Of a stretch of 64,000 nt of DNA, positions 1 through 11,624 are shown piece after piece. The DNA is from Bryoerythrophyllum caledonicum. Its lineage: Eukaryota > Streptophyta > Bryopsida > Pottiales > Pottiaceae. The notes below the pieces were generated by a model that saw only the letters and a program-made list of their open reading frames with translations, ran no database searches and was not told the DNA's origin. Where the stretch lies: positions 23,355,105 to 23,419,104 of the forward strand of contig OZ020523.1 of NCBI GenBank assembly GCA_963971425.1, written 5' to 3'. Numbering within the stretch: position 1 is the first letter of the stretch; each line of letters opens with the position of its first letter. A program made the translations under genes and the position numbers.

Positions 1-639
1 ACAAAAAATCGAAGTCCAATATACCGACAGTGCCAAATCACTAACGTGGGTGCTTATCTCTTGTGATTTATGATTGATGTCTCAAAGAAGCAGACCTTTC
101 AAACTTCTCGAAATGACCAAGATACACAAACCTCAACAAATTTGATACTTTGACCACTCCTGAGTGCTGCTTATTGAAAACTTTCAGTATCAAAACGTAG
201 CCAAGTCCATGAACTCTGATGATCACAAGACCCTGAACTACTTTCAAGGAAAAGATGACAACTTACCTTTCAGAGAAGCCCTTGCTTTCTTGCGCCTGGA
301 TCCTCTCCTCTTCAAGCTGAACACCCACCGACAAACTACACATGCTCTAGGAATCCCTCAGTCATTCCATTTCTATAAGTTACTGAAGCATTTTGCAAGT
401 CGGCGCTCTTCCGTCCAAACCGAGGAAGACGATTCATGCTTCCACATGAAGCATGATACAAATGTGGAACGTTTGGATCTCTCCCACACCTATGCCATAC
501 AGGCTCATTTGTCTGCACTCACTTGCCTGCAGCTCATTTGTCTGTACGCGGAGGGAAAAGCAAGTGGCACCGTCACGTCATATCAATGCAAGGAACATTC
601 ATCTGCACGACGGAAGGTATACTGAAAGTTCCGAGAAGC

Positions 640-1691
640 CAACGAGCCGACACATCTTAATGGTAACTGACAAACATATAATATTTTAGTGCTGGTGTCA
701 CCAACGTGGATCTTGCTCGAACTTGTGTCCGGAAGGCCGTGTACAGACAATTTGGCTCTGTTCAATCAGTGGAGTCTGTACATCAATCTACTAGAAAACA
801 ACTGCTCGCTGCGATGCAGATATCTTCTGTTTCCGTTTGTGGCAGAAACCTGGATAGTGATAGACCGATGCACAGTGTAGAGTTCTATGTGAAAGCACGA
901 GATCCTCGAACGGTAGATCCTCGAAAACAATTCCCTTAGAATTACAGTGAGCGCGGATCCGTTTTGCGGAATGTTTTGGAGATTCTAGCATGTTTTCGGG
1001 GGAGTTTCGGTTGTTTGTTTCAGTTGTTGGTTGCACAAGAAGCTGCGAAGTCATCAGTGGCGAGGCGTGGGCTTCAGCTGCACAACTTCATGTTTGAATC
1101 ACTGTTCTGGAGATCGGAAGAGAGAGGGTTTTACACTTAGTGCCGAAGTTCTCAAGCCTTCTGCATCGTTGATCAAGGTAAGGAAATGCTGAAAATGTTC
1201 GTTGTTTTTCCTGCTGTGTCCACTCTGCGATTGCAGAAATTTCGAGAGAAAAGATTCAGCTCATCTTCTTTCACCGCTTCTGTATTCTTCACCTAGAACA
1301 GAGCTTTCCAGACTTGGACTTCTTAATATCATTGTATCTCCACCTCTCACATAAATGTTTTGAATGACAAATTAGCTCCTGGCAAGAAGAGGTCAGATTC
1401 AAAATCTGATTAGGTCAGAATCCTGATAAGGTCAGAATCTTACTCTTCCTTTGAACTTTTAGATCTCATATTGCTAGGGTGCTACAAACTGCCGGTGATT
1501 CTGTGCAGAAACATGTCTATGTTCCATTGATTTTTGAGTTTTTTTTTTTTTTTTTTTTTTTTTGGTGTCACTGTTGTTGTAATCATTAATAGCTTCCAGA
1601 ATCTTGCAGAAGCGCTGAATTGTGTAAGCTAAAATTCGAGTAACCCTGTCAACTTCTTACCGTGGTTCATCTAATCTGTTCATCAACGCAG
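640..1691 (+). promoter_or_regulatory. 5' leader, promoter and leader intron of the first tandem-kinase gene
   Basis: The stretch 640-1177 resembles 39840-40440 upstream of the paralogous gene, in the same order, so it was duplicated with the gene and probably holds promoter and untranslated exon. A good donor (CAAG/GTAAGG, 1178) and acceptor (ACGCAG, ending 1691) would remove a 514-base leader intron containing a T25 run (1539-1563). Intron limits are inferred from consensus only. Bases 1-639 hold a 153-codon frame without recognisable similarity. Confidence 0.45.
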
Positions 1692-1747
1692 GAAGCTCGA
1701 AGTAGTTTTCACTAAATTTGTTGTGGAGCAGTCACCAAGGCTTCAAT

Positions 1748-4274
1748 ATGGCTGGTATGGATCTCCGATCTCAGTTCATTGACTATGAAATTCCTCATTG
1801 TTGAGAATTTGACCTGCAGTTTGCGCTAAGATGAGAAATTTACTGCAGATTCGGAGCCCATGGAACCCATTGCCGAGGCCTTGAGAATCATCGAGGACGC
1901 GACCAAATCTAGTAACTTCCTGGTGAACAAGCGCCAGTGCAAGAGCCTGGAACACCGTCTTGCATCTGTTGTCGGCGAGAAACTGAAAGAGCTCCAGAAG
2001 GAATTCGTCTGCAACCAGATGGACTACCCTGCTTTCGACGTGCTTCTCACGGTCCTGAGGAAGGCGACGGCGTTGCTGTCGAAGTACACGGAGACGAAGG
2101 AAAGCATGCCGAGCGTGCTCACCCGGGCGGAGGATTCAGAGGCGTTCAGAGAGATTCACGTCGAGCTCGACATGTTGAACTCGCAGTTCGCCTTTGACGA
2201 CTTCCCGTATGCGTCCGAGACCATGTTGTCAGGGGATGCGGACGAGGATAAGCAGGAGCTCCCGGGAAATCTAGGGCAAACTGCAACAGTCGCGCCTGCA
2301 AATATGGAGAAGATGAAGGTGGTGGTGGCTGAGAAGATTGAGAGCAGAGCCACAGACGATGATAATCTGCCAAGCTACTTGAAAATCAACCCGGCCAGTG
2401 TGGAGATCAAGGATCCAGTGCGCATGCCTGTGAGGTTGAGCAACCACGATGATATGAAGACCGATGGTTGGGCGCTGGTGCGCTTTGGCACATACCTCGG
2501 TTGCGAGTTTGCTCTCAAGGTGTTCAACTCTGGGGATACGACTTGGAACAGGAGGGAGCTCTTGAAGGAGGTCCGCTCGCTCATGCAGCTTCACCATCCC
2601 CACGTCGTGCAGCTCATGGGGTTCGCGCAAGATGAAGAGAAGTGCATCATCCTGATGGAGTTGATGGACACTGACCTGCGTCGCTTTATGATACAGCGGT
2701 CGTGTGATGGGAAGCTGCCGTTTTCGCGCTCTGAAGAGATGGACATCATCACCCAGATTGCCAGAGGCTTGCTGTACTTGCACGAGCAGGGATACGTGCA
2801 CGGAGAGCTGAAATGCTCGAACATTCTGGTGAAGCAGATCGGCCGCGCTTTCGATGTCAAGATCTCCGACCTCCGTAGCTCCCAGAAGCTTGGCGTCTGG
2901 GACGCCGTGTTGTTCAAGGAGAGGAGCTCGCGGCTACGCCCTCGATGGGCTGCGCCGGAGGTGACGCGCTACGGGGAGTCACTCGAGCCGACACATGAAC
3001 TGTTGAAGAAAGCGGATGTATACAGCTTCGGTATGGTTTGCTTTGAAGTGGTGACAGGAAAACTACCGTTCCAAGATATAAGAGAGGGGCGACTGGAGCG
3101 ACAGATTGCGACAGGGGAGCTGAAGCAGGAGCTGCCTGCAGATATGGATCCAAGGCTGAGAGCGTTGATTGAATCTTGCTGGAATCGTGATCCACAGGAC
3201 AGGCTAATGCTTGAGGAGATCTGCGCCCAGCTTGATGTTATCAGATCCTCACAAGCTGGGTTCTTCGCCCCTGTCTTGCGTCGTCTCACGGCATTGCTTG
3301 CCATTTCACGAAAGCCAAGAGCTTCACAACTACACGGTACGTCTGAGGGCGGTGCTGGCGCATCCGGAGGGGATGGCAAGCCTCTGACATTACCCGACTT
3401 TGTGAGGATCGAGCCTGAGAAGTTGAAGAAGGAGCGGTTGCTCGGGCAAGGCGCCTCCGCCGACGTGTACCAGGCAACATGGTTGGGCTGCAAGTTCGCT
3501 CTGAAGTTGTTCAACTCATCCTTTCTGCTGACTGACGTGAAGGCAGAGCTGAAGTTTCTGATTGAGCTTCGGCATCCGTGTTTAGTGCGGCTGATGGGCG
3601 TGTCGGTGAGCAAGTCCGGACGCCGGTGTTCGATCGTGATGGAGTTAATGGGCAGCGATCTGCGCAAGCTCATAGATACTCGCATGTTCAACAGGACAGC
3701 GCCTTTCGACCTCCTTGAAGCTGTGTATATCATCACGAGAATTGCAGTGGGGATGGCGTTTCTGCACGCCAGAGGCGTCGCGCACCGCGACTTGAAGGCG
3801 CATAACTTGCTAGTTCCAGACCATCCCGGGTCCATCGATGTTAAAATCTCAGACTTTGGTACGTCCCAGCTCACTGATCCCAAAGGAGATCTTTCGCCAG
3901 GTCCTCAGGGAACTAGATTCTGGAGGGCACCAGAACTACTGGGTTCTTCAGGGAATGTTCCAGACCAGGACATGTGCAGGTTGGACCTGAAGGCGGCGGA
4001 TGTCTACAGCTTCGCCATGACATGCTACGAGGTTGTGACAGGCGCGGTGCCACTGGACGACGAAGTCAAGGAATTGAAATTAGAGCTCTCGGCAGCGAAG
4101 TCGAAAGTGATTGCAGGGCTTCGACCGACGCTGCCTTCGGATCTGAACTCAGACCTGAAAGTGCTCATTGAGGAGTGTTGGGATGGGAAACCTGAGAAGC
4201 GACCCACCTTCTCCAGCATTTGCACTAGGCTGCAAAAGATTCAGCAAGCACTTCGGAGCTCAGCTTGTGGCTAG
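1748..4274 (+). CDS. Helical-domain pseudokinase-kinase tandem protein (first copy)
   Basis: Predicted two-exon gene (1748-1754 joined to 1849-4274, about 810 residues). The start ATGGCTG at 1748 splices in frame over a 94-base GT-AG intron, adding six residues to the frame that opens at 1860. Positions below count from Met-1860. Residues 1-115 are four amphipathic helices resembling the HeLo/MLKL four-helix bundle. Residues 202-465 are a TKL-like kinase fold that keeps the lysine (ALK, 220) but has HGE (314-316) for HRD, DLR (337-339) for DFG and no glycine loop, so it is probably a pseudokinase. Residues 525-800 are a complete kinase: GQGASADV loop, Lys549, HRD (642-644), DFG (665-667), APE. 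No signal peptide or membrane segment is seen. The order pseudokinase then kinase recalls JAKs. A role in defence or death signalling is inferred, not shown. Confidence 0.9.
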
Positions 4275-7125
4275 CACTGTGTTCTGCTCATGCATCATGC
4301 GATCCCTGGAGATTTCGGGATGTAGCATTTTGTAGCTTAGTTTATTTCACAGTCTAGCACATTATGCTTAACCCACTTAAACGTCGTCAGTCGGGGACCG
4401 TACATAATACGGCATGAAAACAGGAGCGTATTTTACTCTGTAGGAAACGGAAGAGTATTACCGTACCTTGTGGTCGCTTTCAACACCTCTATACTTAAGG
4501 TTGGATGATCTATAACCACCAACTTAAGCTGGCTGACCTATTTATAGCGTTTGTATACGTGGTAAGAATTTTTATGGGAATTCAAAATAGGATTTCATGA
4601 ATACTGCAATTGTTGTGACCATTTATTTCTTATGGAAATTGCTACAAATTTTTTTAAGTGGGTTGTAAGTCGTTACCCATTATTGACATACAAAACTCCT
4701 CTACATCCACAGTAAGTTGTGCGAATGACCACTTGTGCAAGAGACTAAAAACCGAGAGCTTTGAACCAATTATAATCTGACACCCAATCATAACTAACTT
4801 TCCTAAAATTTCGGAAATGGGGTGGGCGGCTGGTGGTTTTGGCCCACATAAGACTGTTGATTCTGGGTTGGTGGTGGTGATAGGTTATCCAACCTTAGAG
4901 GGGTAGCACCTTGACATTACATGGCAGCAAGATATTTTGTAGTGAGTGGCTGTGAGGTGGTAAAGAATGGCACGACACATGTTGAATTGTGTCCACATCA
5001 ATTGTGTTCCAAAACCAAAACTAATGTGGTCCACATCATTTCTCACGCACATTACCAATGAATCCACACTATATTCAGTGTTTGGTGTAGTGGGTTGTTA
5101 TGTCGTTTAACCCTTAAGTGTACGGGAACCGTATCCATATGCAAGTATTTTACTCTCTAGAATACAAAAGATGCATCAAAGTTTGGGAAGAATTACACCT
5201 TTTGATTGAAGATTCTTCAACTAACAAGACAAGATAGGATTTCAAGATTGATGAGACATAATGTCGAGTTTGATTGCAGACAAAAGTGGACTAATACCAG
5301 TCAGAGCTTCAAGATTGATCATAGATAGAGCTTGAAGATTGATCAAGGATAGCGTTTCCAATAGGCTGAATGACAGTTACCCTCTGCAGTGGTTGGTTTC
5401 GTTCCAAAATTTCTAGAAATTTCAAGAGATTTGTCTAGGTGATACCCATGTAATGCTTAGGTGATACCCATTGATGTCTATTGTGTTTGAACCACTTGAT
5501 TTGAAAAATAATTAGTTTGGCAGGTAGTGTCTAAAATTGACCACATCGTACGATAACTTCTAGAGTTATCAAATAACATATGTTTTCATCCGTCTGAAAC
5601 CATCAATTTCAAAACTTGAAATCATCATTTTTATGTTTAGATGATTGTTTTGGAACCGTTGGGTTTGTGGAAGTTTTTTAGGACAAGCATGCTTTGCAAC
5701 ATGAGGATCACATTGGCTAGTTTAAAAAAAATCTATTGATCGTTGGCTTTGGGATTTAGAATAGACTTAAGGTCCTTTTATTTTTGTAAATTCCATCATG
5801 TAGAATAAAATTCCCAAAAAAAAACAAGACATTCGAATCTTATTTTTCTAAAAGGATATTTTCCATAGATAGATGCTAAAGATTCATGCTATTCTATAAA
5901 CTCGTGGTTATAGAGCCTTAAATACTGTATTGGGTAGTATTGAAGAAGACTAATTTGTTTTTACATTGGGTAAAAATGAAGAAGACAAATTTGTTCTTAC
6001 AATGATTCTGTGAAAAATCAGATACATACTAAATGAGATAAGATTTAGAATTGGAAAATTTACACATAAATCAGCATGGAGTGGCTATGGAATGGATAAT
6101 CCTCCTTTACTTTAAGATTTATAGGGCCCCATGTTTACATTCTCTTTTCTAGTTGGCTCTCCTGCTCTTACAATAGGTGCAACTTTTACTAAATTGTTCA
6201 CTTTCAAGACACTATAGCCTTGAATTCTTGATATCAGCTTGATTGTTGCTTATGATGCTAGAATGTTTAAATTTAGTATTTGACTACAAAGTATAATTAT
6301 ATCCATTTTTAGGAAAATATTTACATAATACCCAATGGTTGATGGAATAATTAATAGATTACAAAAAAACTTAAAATTGGTAGTTTGAAGGGTGTATTAC
6401 AATACCAATCAGTATTGTCATATTAGACAAGAATATGATTTGTAATCCTTTAACCCTAAAAGGATGGAGCCTATGATCGTGGCATCAATCCCAACTTCCA
6501 TACTACTATGTGCTCTAATTTTTATAAAAAATAAGTGAAAATTTTTTCATTCCATTTTTTAGACTTGAGATCAAAGGTTTTGTTCCTCTCACAAAATTTA
6601 CAAATTTTTTTGGTGACATTTTGTATTTACTGTGATTTTTTGAAGAGAAAGTGAAGAAAATCCATATCAATTACAAACTGTGCTAAAAAGTTCTGAAAGT
6701 TTCACCAAATGTGTACATTAGAGGGACAAAGCTTGTGGTGTACATGAAACTTTGCTGTTCAGCTTAAGTTAGAAAATCAGTCAACCATAGTTATAGACCC
6801 AAAGTTCAAATCACAACAACTTATTCAATTTTATGTATTTTTCAAAATTTCAAGTTGGAATGGAAACTAGACTTCATAAACGTCATTTCATTAGTTGGAC
6901 TCAAAATCAAAAATTATCCTTTTAATGAATTGAATTCAGATTTAAAACTAAAGCAAGAAGTTTCTAAAATTCACTACATTGAGATCCATGTCACAAACTT
7001 TTTCTCCTTTAGATATAACATGATTACCACAACGAGGCAAGTTTCATCATCATCTCATACTTACACATCCAATGAACTCTCCACATAAAGAATTGGATGG
7101 AAAAATCCATTTCTAGGGTTAAGGA
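4275..7125. other. AT-rich intergenic DNA with no supported gene
   Basis: The first ~100 bases are the 3' untranslated region and closely match the sequence after 43569. The remainder is AT-rich, with only short frames lacking codon bias or recognisable domains. I see no RNA gene. Small inverted motifs at 4371 and 4653 are listed separately. Confidence 0.6.
4371..4664. repeat. Possible short inverted-repeat element (MITE-like)
   Basis: AACCCACTTAAA at 4371-4382 is the reverse complement of TTTAAGTGGGTT at 4653-4664, enclosing about 270 bases of AT-rich sequence. A related AGTGGGTTGTTATGTCG occurs near 5092. No clean target duplication is visible, so the element call is weak. Confidence 0.25.
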
Positions 7126-7318
7126 AGGACAACCCAAAACTGACTGGCAACCCGATACCACTCCATTCTATACTCTTCCTAGATTTCAGGGAGGAAATGT
7201 TGTCAATCACCACATCACTTACAAATTCATTTGTCAACGCGTAAGTCATGTAAAGACAAACTACATTTCCTCCCTAAAGATCTAGGAAGGGTATAGAAAG
7301 GAGCAGTTTTGGGGTGTC
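7126..7318. repeat. Foldback (near-perfect inverted repeat)
   Basis: The arm ending in AGGGAGGAAATG (7163-7199) pairs with CATTTCCTCCCT and onward (7264-7302) over about 37 bases with few mismatches. The arms extend outward through CCAAAACTG on both sides if an 18-base insert in the left arm is allowed. The loop is about 65 bases. It could be a foldback MITE or a hairpin RNA precursor. It abuts the edge of the kinase-module duplication and is absent at the equivalent place near 51190. Confidence 0.55.
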
Positions 7319-7640
7319 CACAAGACCAAAAAGTGGTCACTCCAACACTGGAAATTTAAATAGAATCGTACGTTGAAGTCTGAAGTTTAGATCAGAAACT
7401 ACTTCATTTGCAAACACCCGGAGATTCACTGCACTTAACAAAGAACAAGTCATCGAACTCTCGCAATGTTCTAAATAGTTAAAGAATAAGCTCTCATATG
7501 TCTAGTACGTGTTTCCGCCACTCTGAAGAATAGATACTTTGAAAGACAATGTCACGACCTGAAGAACCACACTGGTTTACTGTTTGAACAAGGTCAAGTT
7601 TCACCCCGAGTACTGCAACAGATAGATCGAAGGTATATGC

Positions 7641-9158
7641 TTAAGTCTGTCTTCGATCTGCATTCAACTTTCGTAGGAGTCTCGAATCTATGCGATTGAG
7701 AACGTCGCATATCTCCAGAAAAGATGGTCTCCAGGCAGGTTCCGGATCCCAACATGACTCAACAAGAGAGATTAAGTCTTCCTGCTGTAAATGCCAAAAC
7801 CTCTCGAAGAAGTGGCGTTCGCTGGGCATCGATTGAATGATTTGTTCCGGGGAGTCTCGGATACGAACGAACACGGCACGAAGAGGCGGCCTCAAGCTAC
7901 CATCAATGACCTCACGTTTGTAGGCGTCCTTGTTAAAGCTCTCGCAAAACTTTCTAGGATAAATCTCTCCTGTAAGAAGCTCGAACGCCACGACACCAAA
8001 GCTATAGACATCAATCTTGTCCGGGTAACTGATGACAAAAGGCCTGCCCCCGCGCTGCTGGAGGGATTCTGGTGCTTCGTACCAGTCGGTTCCACCTCCT
8101 GCCAGGAAAGCTTCGGGTCCTACGAGTAGCCGAGCACTCCCAAAATCAGCAACTTTCGCGCGATACCGTGAAGTGGTTTTTGACGAGCTCGCACGGTCGC
8201 TTATGAGGACATTCGCTGACTTCAGGTCGCAGTGTACCACACCTCGTTGGCGAATGTGCTCCACTGCGTGTGCAAGTTGCAGCAATATGTCGAGTGTGTC
8301 ATAGGACGGGAATGGTGGCATTGGCAAGCGACCATGAACACGTTTATTGTCAACGAGGCGGGCTGCAAGGTCACCGCCAGAGATGTATTCCATGAAATAA
8401 GCTTTCTGAACGTCGGGACTTCCATTCTCCAACTTTTCACGAAGCTCTCCGAAGCCGGAAATGATGTTTGGATGAGGACATACTCTTATCAAGTATTCAA
8501 ATTCTACATCAGCCCATAGTGACTTCTTGAGGACGAGGATCCGCCCTCTCCATGACACCCTTGAAATACCCTGCTTTTCTACAATCCAGCCTTCATGTCT
8601 CACATCCGCATGAACATCCTGTCTCCTCAAGAACGGCATGCTAAGAGATTCAATATTCCAGTCAATTCCCGCATCCATCCAGCTCCACAACGTTCTCATC
8701 GAAGCGATTCTCTCTTCGAATACTCTCTGCTGCACTCTGTAAGGCATATGTATCCTGGTGACCGCCCTAACCTCAGGACGTGTCCAATACGGGCGATAGA
8801 TATTTCCCGTATGAGTATCGACCGCCCAAACCTCAGGAGAAAGTGTAAAAATTCCCGTATGAGTATCGAAAGGAAGCGGTACTGGATCACAGTTCCACAA
8901 CGTTCTCATCGAAACGAACCGAGTTCCATCGATGCACTCTGAGGAGTATGAGTATACTGGATCGAAGTTCCTATGACCGATGACTGCTTTCACCCATTCG
9001 TTTCCACGATTAACGATGAGAAAAAGCTCCTCCAAGTTACGATCCTCAGGGCAAACAATCTCGATACCATTCTGTAATCCTGTAGGGCCCAGGCAGGATC
9101 TAATCGAAAGTCTTACGACCTTGGATACATAAAGGTAACTACTTGAAGCCTGCCCCAT
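7641..9158 (-). CDS. Protein kinase with novel N-terminal region and N-myristoylation motif
   Basis: Single-exon frame of 505 residues. It begins MGQASSS, which fits the N-myristoylation consensus (Gly2, Ser6), so membrane anchoring is likely. Residues 8-190 form a region I do not recognise, shared only with the paralogue at 51538-52965. The kinase fold spans about 198-490, with VLKK lysine at 211-212, HCDLKSAN (309-316), DFG (338-340) and an APES motif. The N-lobe lacks a normal glycine-rich loop, so activity could be atypical. HRD is HCD but the catalytic Asp and Lys are kept. Residues 80-165 hold an insertion made of repeats (SMRTLW twice, DTHTG twice) not found in the paralogue. It is convergent with the tandem-kinase gene at 1748-4274. 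The substrate is unknown. Confidence 0.88.
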   Translation of the reverse strand: MGQASSSYLYVSKVVRLSIRSCLGPTGLQNGIEIVCPEDRNLEELFLIVNRGNEWVKAVIGHRNFDPVYSYSSECIDGTRFVSMRTLWNCDPVPLPFDTHTGIFTLSPEVWAVDTHTGNIYRPYWTRPEVRAVTRIHMPYRVQQRVFEERIASMRTLWSWMDAGIDWNIESLSMPFLRRQDVHADVRHEGWIVEKQGISRVSWRGRILVLKKSLWADVEFEYLIRVCPHPNIISGFGELREKLENGSPDVQKAYFMEYISGGDLAARLVDNKRVHGRLPMPPFPSYDTLDILLQLAHAVEHIRQRGVVHCDLKSANVLISDRASSSKTTSRYRAKVADFGSARLLVGPEAFLAGGGTDWYEAPESLQQRGGRPFVISYPDKIDVYSFGVVAFELLTGEIYPRKFCESFNKDAYKREVIDGSLRPPLRAVFVRIRDSPEQIIQSMPSERHFFERFWHLQQEDLISLVESCWDPEPAWRPSFLEICDVLNRIDSRLLRKLNADRRQT

Positions 9159-9169
9159 GGTGGTATGTT

Positions 9170-9900
9170 GATTTGAACTATGGCAGAAGCATCAGTACAC
9201 TGCCACCTCTAGACAAATAAAAACCACGTATGCCATCCACCTCTTCTCAATAACTGAAGCCCTCCTCAACGTAACCTCCACCAGCAAATTCCAGTATCCG
9301 TCTCAAGGTAACCATATCCCAATTATACCGCTGCTTAAATTGAATCCTCCAAATACAGAAACATGGACGAACTGCTCTTTACCAGAATCCTACATAAAGG
9401 TGATCCACAATCAATTCCACGAGTCATGAGATGCTATACCCTCAGTTCAAGTTGCACAACACAGTTGTCCACCCGCTTGCACAGCTATACTTATAAGCAT
9501 GGTTACAACTCTATCCCTTATACAAACGAGGATGATTTCTACTATGAAACAAGTCATGCCATGTGAGACAATAAACTCCCCCAACTTTGATTCATTTTTC
9601 ATGCAACATGATCTTGCATCCTACCACATGCATCAAGTTATTGACCTTCAATTTACTGAACAAATCTCCATTGAAACAACTTGCTAGTATACACGATTAA
9701 TATTACATTACTAACTCTCATAACAACGGAGAATTTCAGTGACTGAGGAAACAAGTTGCGCCAAATACACACCTGCACACTAAGCAGCCATTGCAGAGTG
9801 CAAACAAACCCTAAATGCTGAGAAGAGGGGATCACGAATGCGCACCAGCCGCGTGGAAGGAGTCCAACCATCCAGATGACCAGGAGCTCGTATATCACTT
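9170..9900 (-). promoter_or_regulatory. Leader exon, leader intron and promoter of the small kinase gene, copy 1
   Basis: On the - strand a leader exon containing TTTAGGGTTTG ends at 9773 with a donor GTGTGT. An acceptor TGCCATAG lies just before 9177, giving a ~595-base leader intron 20 bases upstream of the start codon. The same signals occur at 53596 and about 52986 in copy 2, which supports them. The promoter should lie beyond 9900. Confidence 0.4.
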
Positions 9901-10144
9901 CGACATACTCGAAACGGAGTTTACCGCCTTGGAAGCGCCCCGAGGAACCAAAACCTCAATGTATATATCACTTCGAAGCAATTGGCCTTCCTCGCTTCAA
10001 TCTACCCAACAAATTACGAACCCCCGGTTGAATCTATCGAACCCTGAACAGCAGAGGCATCAAAGCAAAGAACCCACGACTGCCCAATCTTTCACCGCAT
10101 CATAACAACGGATCTATGGACCTTACAATTCTGGGTGCGGCATT

Positions 10145-10501
10145 CTACTTGGTGAACTTGCGCTCAAGCCGAAGAACTGGATCGGGAACCCTGTCGTCAG
10201 AAGCAACACTGTGCTTTTTGCAAGAAGATGTGCAAGGGCTCGAGTTGGTCTTGTTCCAGGCTGGATCGACAAGCCAAGGGCCGGGCCTCGCCCCTAAGAG
10301 CAGCTCCACCGCGCCACTGAGTCCCGGCAGACCTGCCCGGTTTGCGATGTCAGTCACAGAAAGTTCTCCCACCGCAGACACGGAATCGCCAACCCGCTCA
10401 TACGGCCCCGTAAAAAAATACCCCACAGACGCCATATCTAGTCTTTTTGCCGTGTACGCACCAAAATTTAGCGTTTTGATTATCCACTCACGATCTTCCA
10501 C
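10145..10501 (-). other. Unrecognised open frame upstream of the kinase block
   Basis: A 118-codon - strand frame contains a stretch with protein-like composition (GELSVTDIANRAGLPG). It straddles the edge of the duplicated block and is not preserved in copy 2. It may be a captured exon or chance. No family is recognised. The surrounding 10250-10820 DNA otherwise shows nothing I can name. Confidence 0.2.
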
Positions 10502-10842
10502 GTGGCAAGGCGTGAGTGGCCAAACACTGAAGTTGACAATCAGTCACCAGCGAGGCATGGAATCTACAGGATGACACCGAGAACGTGTATTTATTCCTTG
10601 TGCACATTCTCGGTGAACTTGGGAACTGTGAATGTGCGAAGCGGGTTGCCGTGCAACCAAAAAAATTTCCCGGCAGCGGTGGACCATTGCTACCGCAGAC
10701 TGGATAGCGTGCCCCCTCCACCCTCGTTATCGCCCTGGCCTGGCGTGCCTGGGTTGCCTGAGGGGTGGAGATGCTCTAAGGGCCGCATAGAAACTGGGCG
10801 ACGCCTATGGAATGCCAAAACGACCATTCAATGTCGTCCCTA

Positions 10843-10902
10843 GTACCCCGGGGAAGATTCCCGTTACCCTGGGAAAGATGCCATGTACCCCGGGGAAGAT
10901 TC
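10843..10902. repeat. Three tandem 21-base CCCCGGGG-type motifs
   Basis: TACCCCGGGGAAGATTC occurs at about 10844 and 10886, with a variant TACCCTGGGAAAGATGCC between them, at a 21-base period. The same triplet is preserved in the inverted copy around 25928-25990. Placed upstream of the shared leader, it could be a regulatory cluster. Confidence 0.5.
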
Positions 10903-11624
10903 TCCTGACCCAACACAGTTGCCGGATATCGCAAGGTGTGCGTCTCCGTACGGATATCAACCTGTATTCGTATGCATACGGTAGTGTTTTTCACGGATTG
11001 AGTGTGAGGCCGAGCGATTTCTTTCACTTCGGTTTCTGATTCTGAACAGCTTGATCACTTGGATATATATTGAGGCCATCGACTTGGAGCGAGTTCCGGA
11101 GTGCAGCTTGATCGTCCGTCTGGTCCCGAGCCAGTCTGACTTGGGTTTTCACTTGGTGCGCAAAATATCGACGTTGCAGGTGCTGCTGGTTTCAGTTCAT
11201 TCTTGGACGAGCTCCGCAAGCTACGGATGAGGGGATAATTGGGCACGATGTGGGTGATCTTCGACTAAGGATACCAGCTTGTAAAGGTACGACTTTGGTC
11301 ATCTTCGACTCTGGTAATCTACCAATTAGTGTTGCGCGCACCTGGTCGGTTTCGTGAGCGAGGTTGCAAGATGTCAAAGTTCTTGCGAGTCCACTTCGTA
11401 AAACCCCGAAATCCTCGTAGGGTGCGTGAGGAGTTTCGGTGCGTGAGTGGTTTGCGTTCTTTGTCCTTGCGATCGCGTGAGGGAGGGTGGTGCATTGATG
11501 TTGAGGATGATGTACGTGATGATCGGCAGGTCTTTCCCAATTCAGTAGAGAATATGTTGTTTTGTGTTGTGGTGTAGTATACCTGCTTTGTTCTTGCCTG
11601 GTTGTGAGGTTTGATGTAGCGGCG

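Larger units (their letters stand above)
7313..10240. repeat. Segmental duplication, small-kinase block, copy 1
   Basis: This block is collinear with 51197-54150 in the same orientation. It shares the downstream flank (GTGTCCACAA then AAAAAGTGGTCACTCC), the whole - strand kinase gene, its leader intron and about 500 bases further upstream. Similarity stops near AAGATGTGC at 10230 and 54135. With the tandem-kinase genes that precede both copies, it shows that a two-gene module was duplicated. Confidence 0.85.

Noticed and set aside
164..625. 153-codon + strand frame at the left edge
   Set aside because: No recognisable domain and no paralogous frame upstream of the second kinase copy. Probably chance.
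9653..9898. - strand frame upstream of small kinase 1, also present at 53467-53706
   Set aside because: It lies across the leader exon and intron, and its conservation is explained by the segmental duplication.
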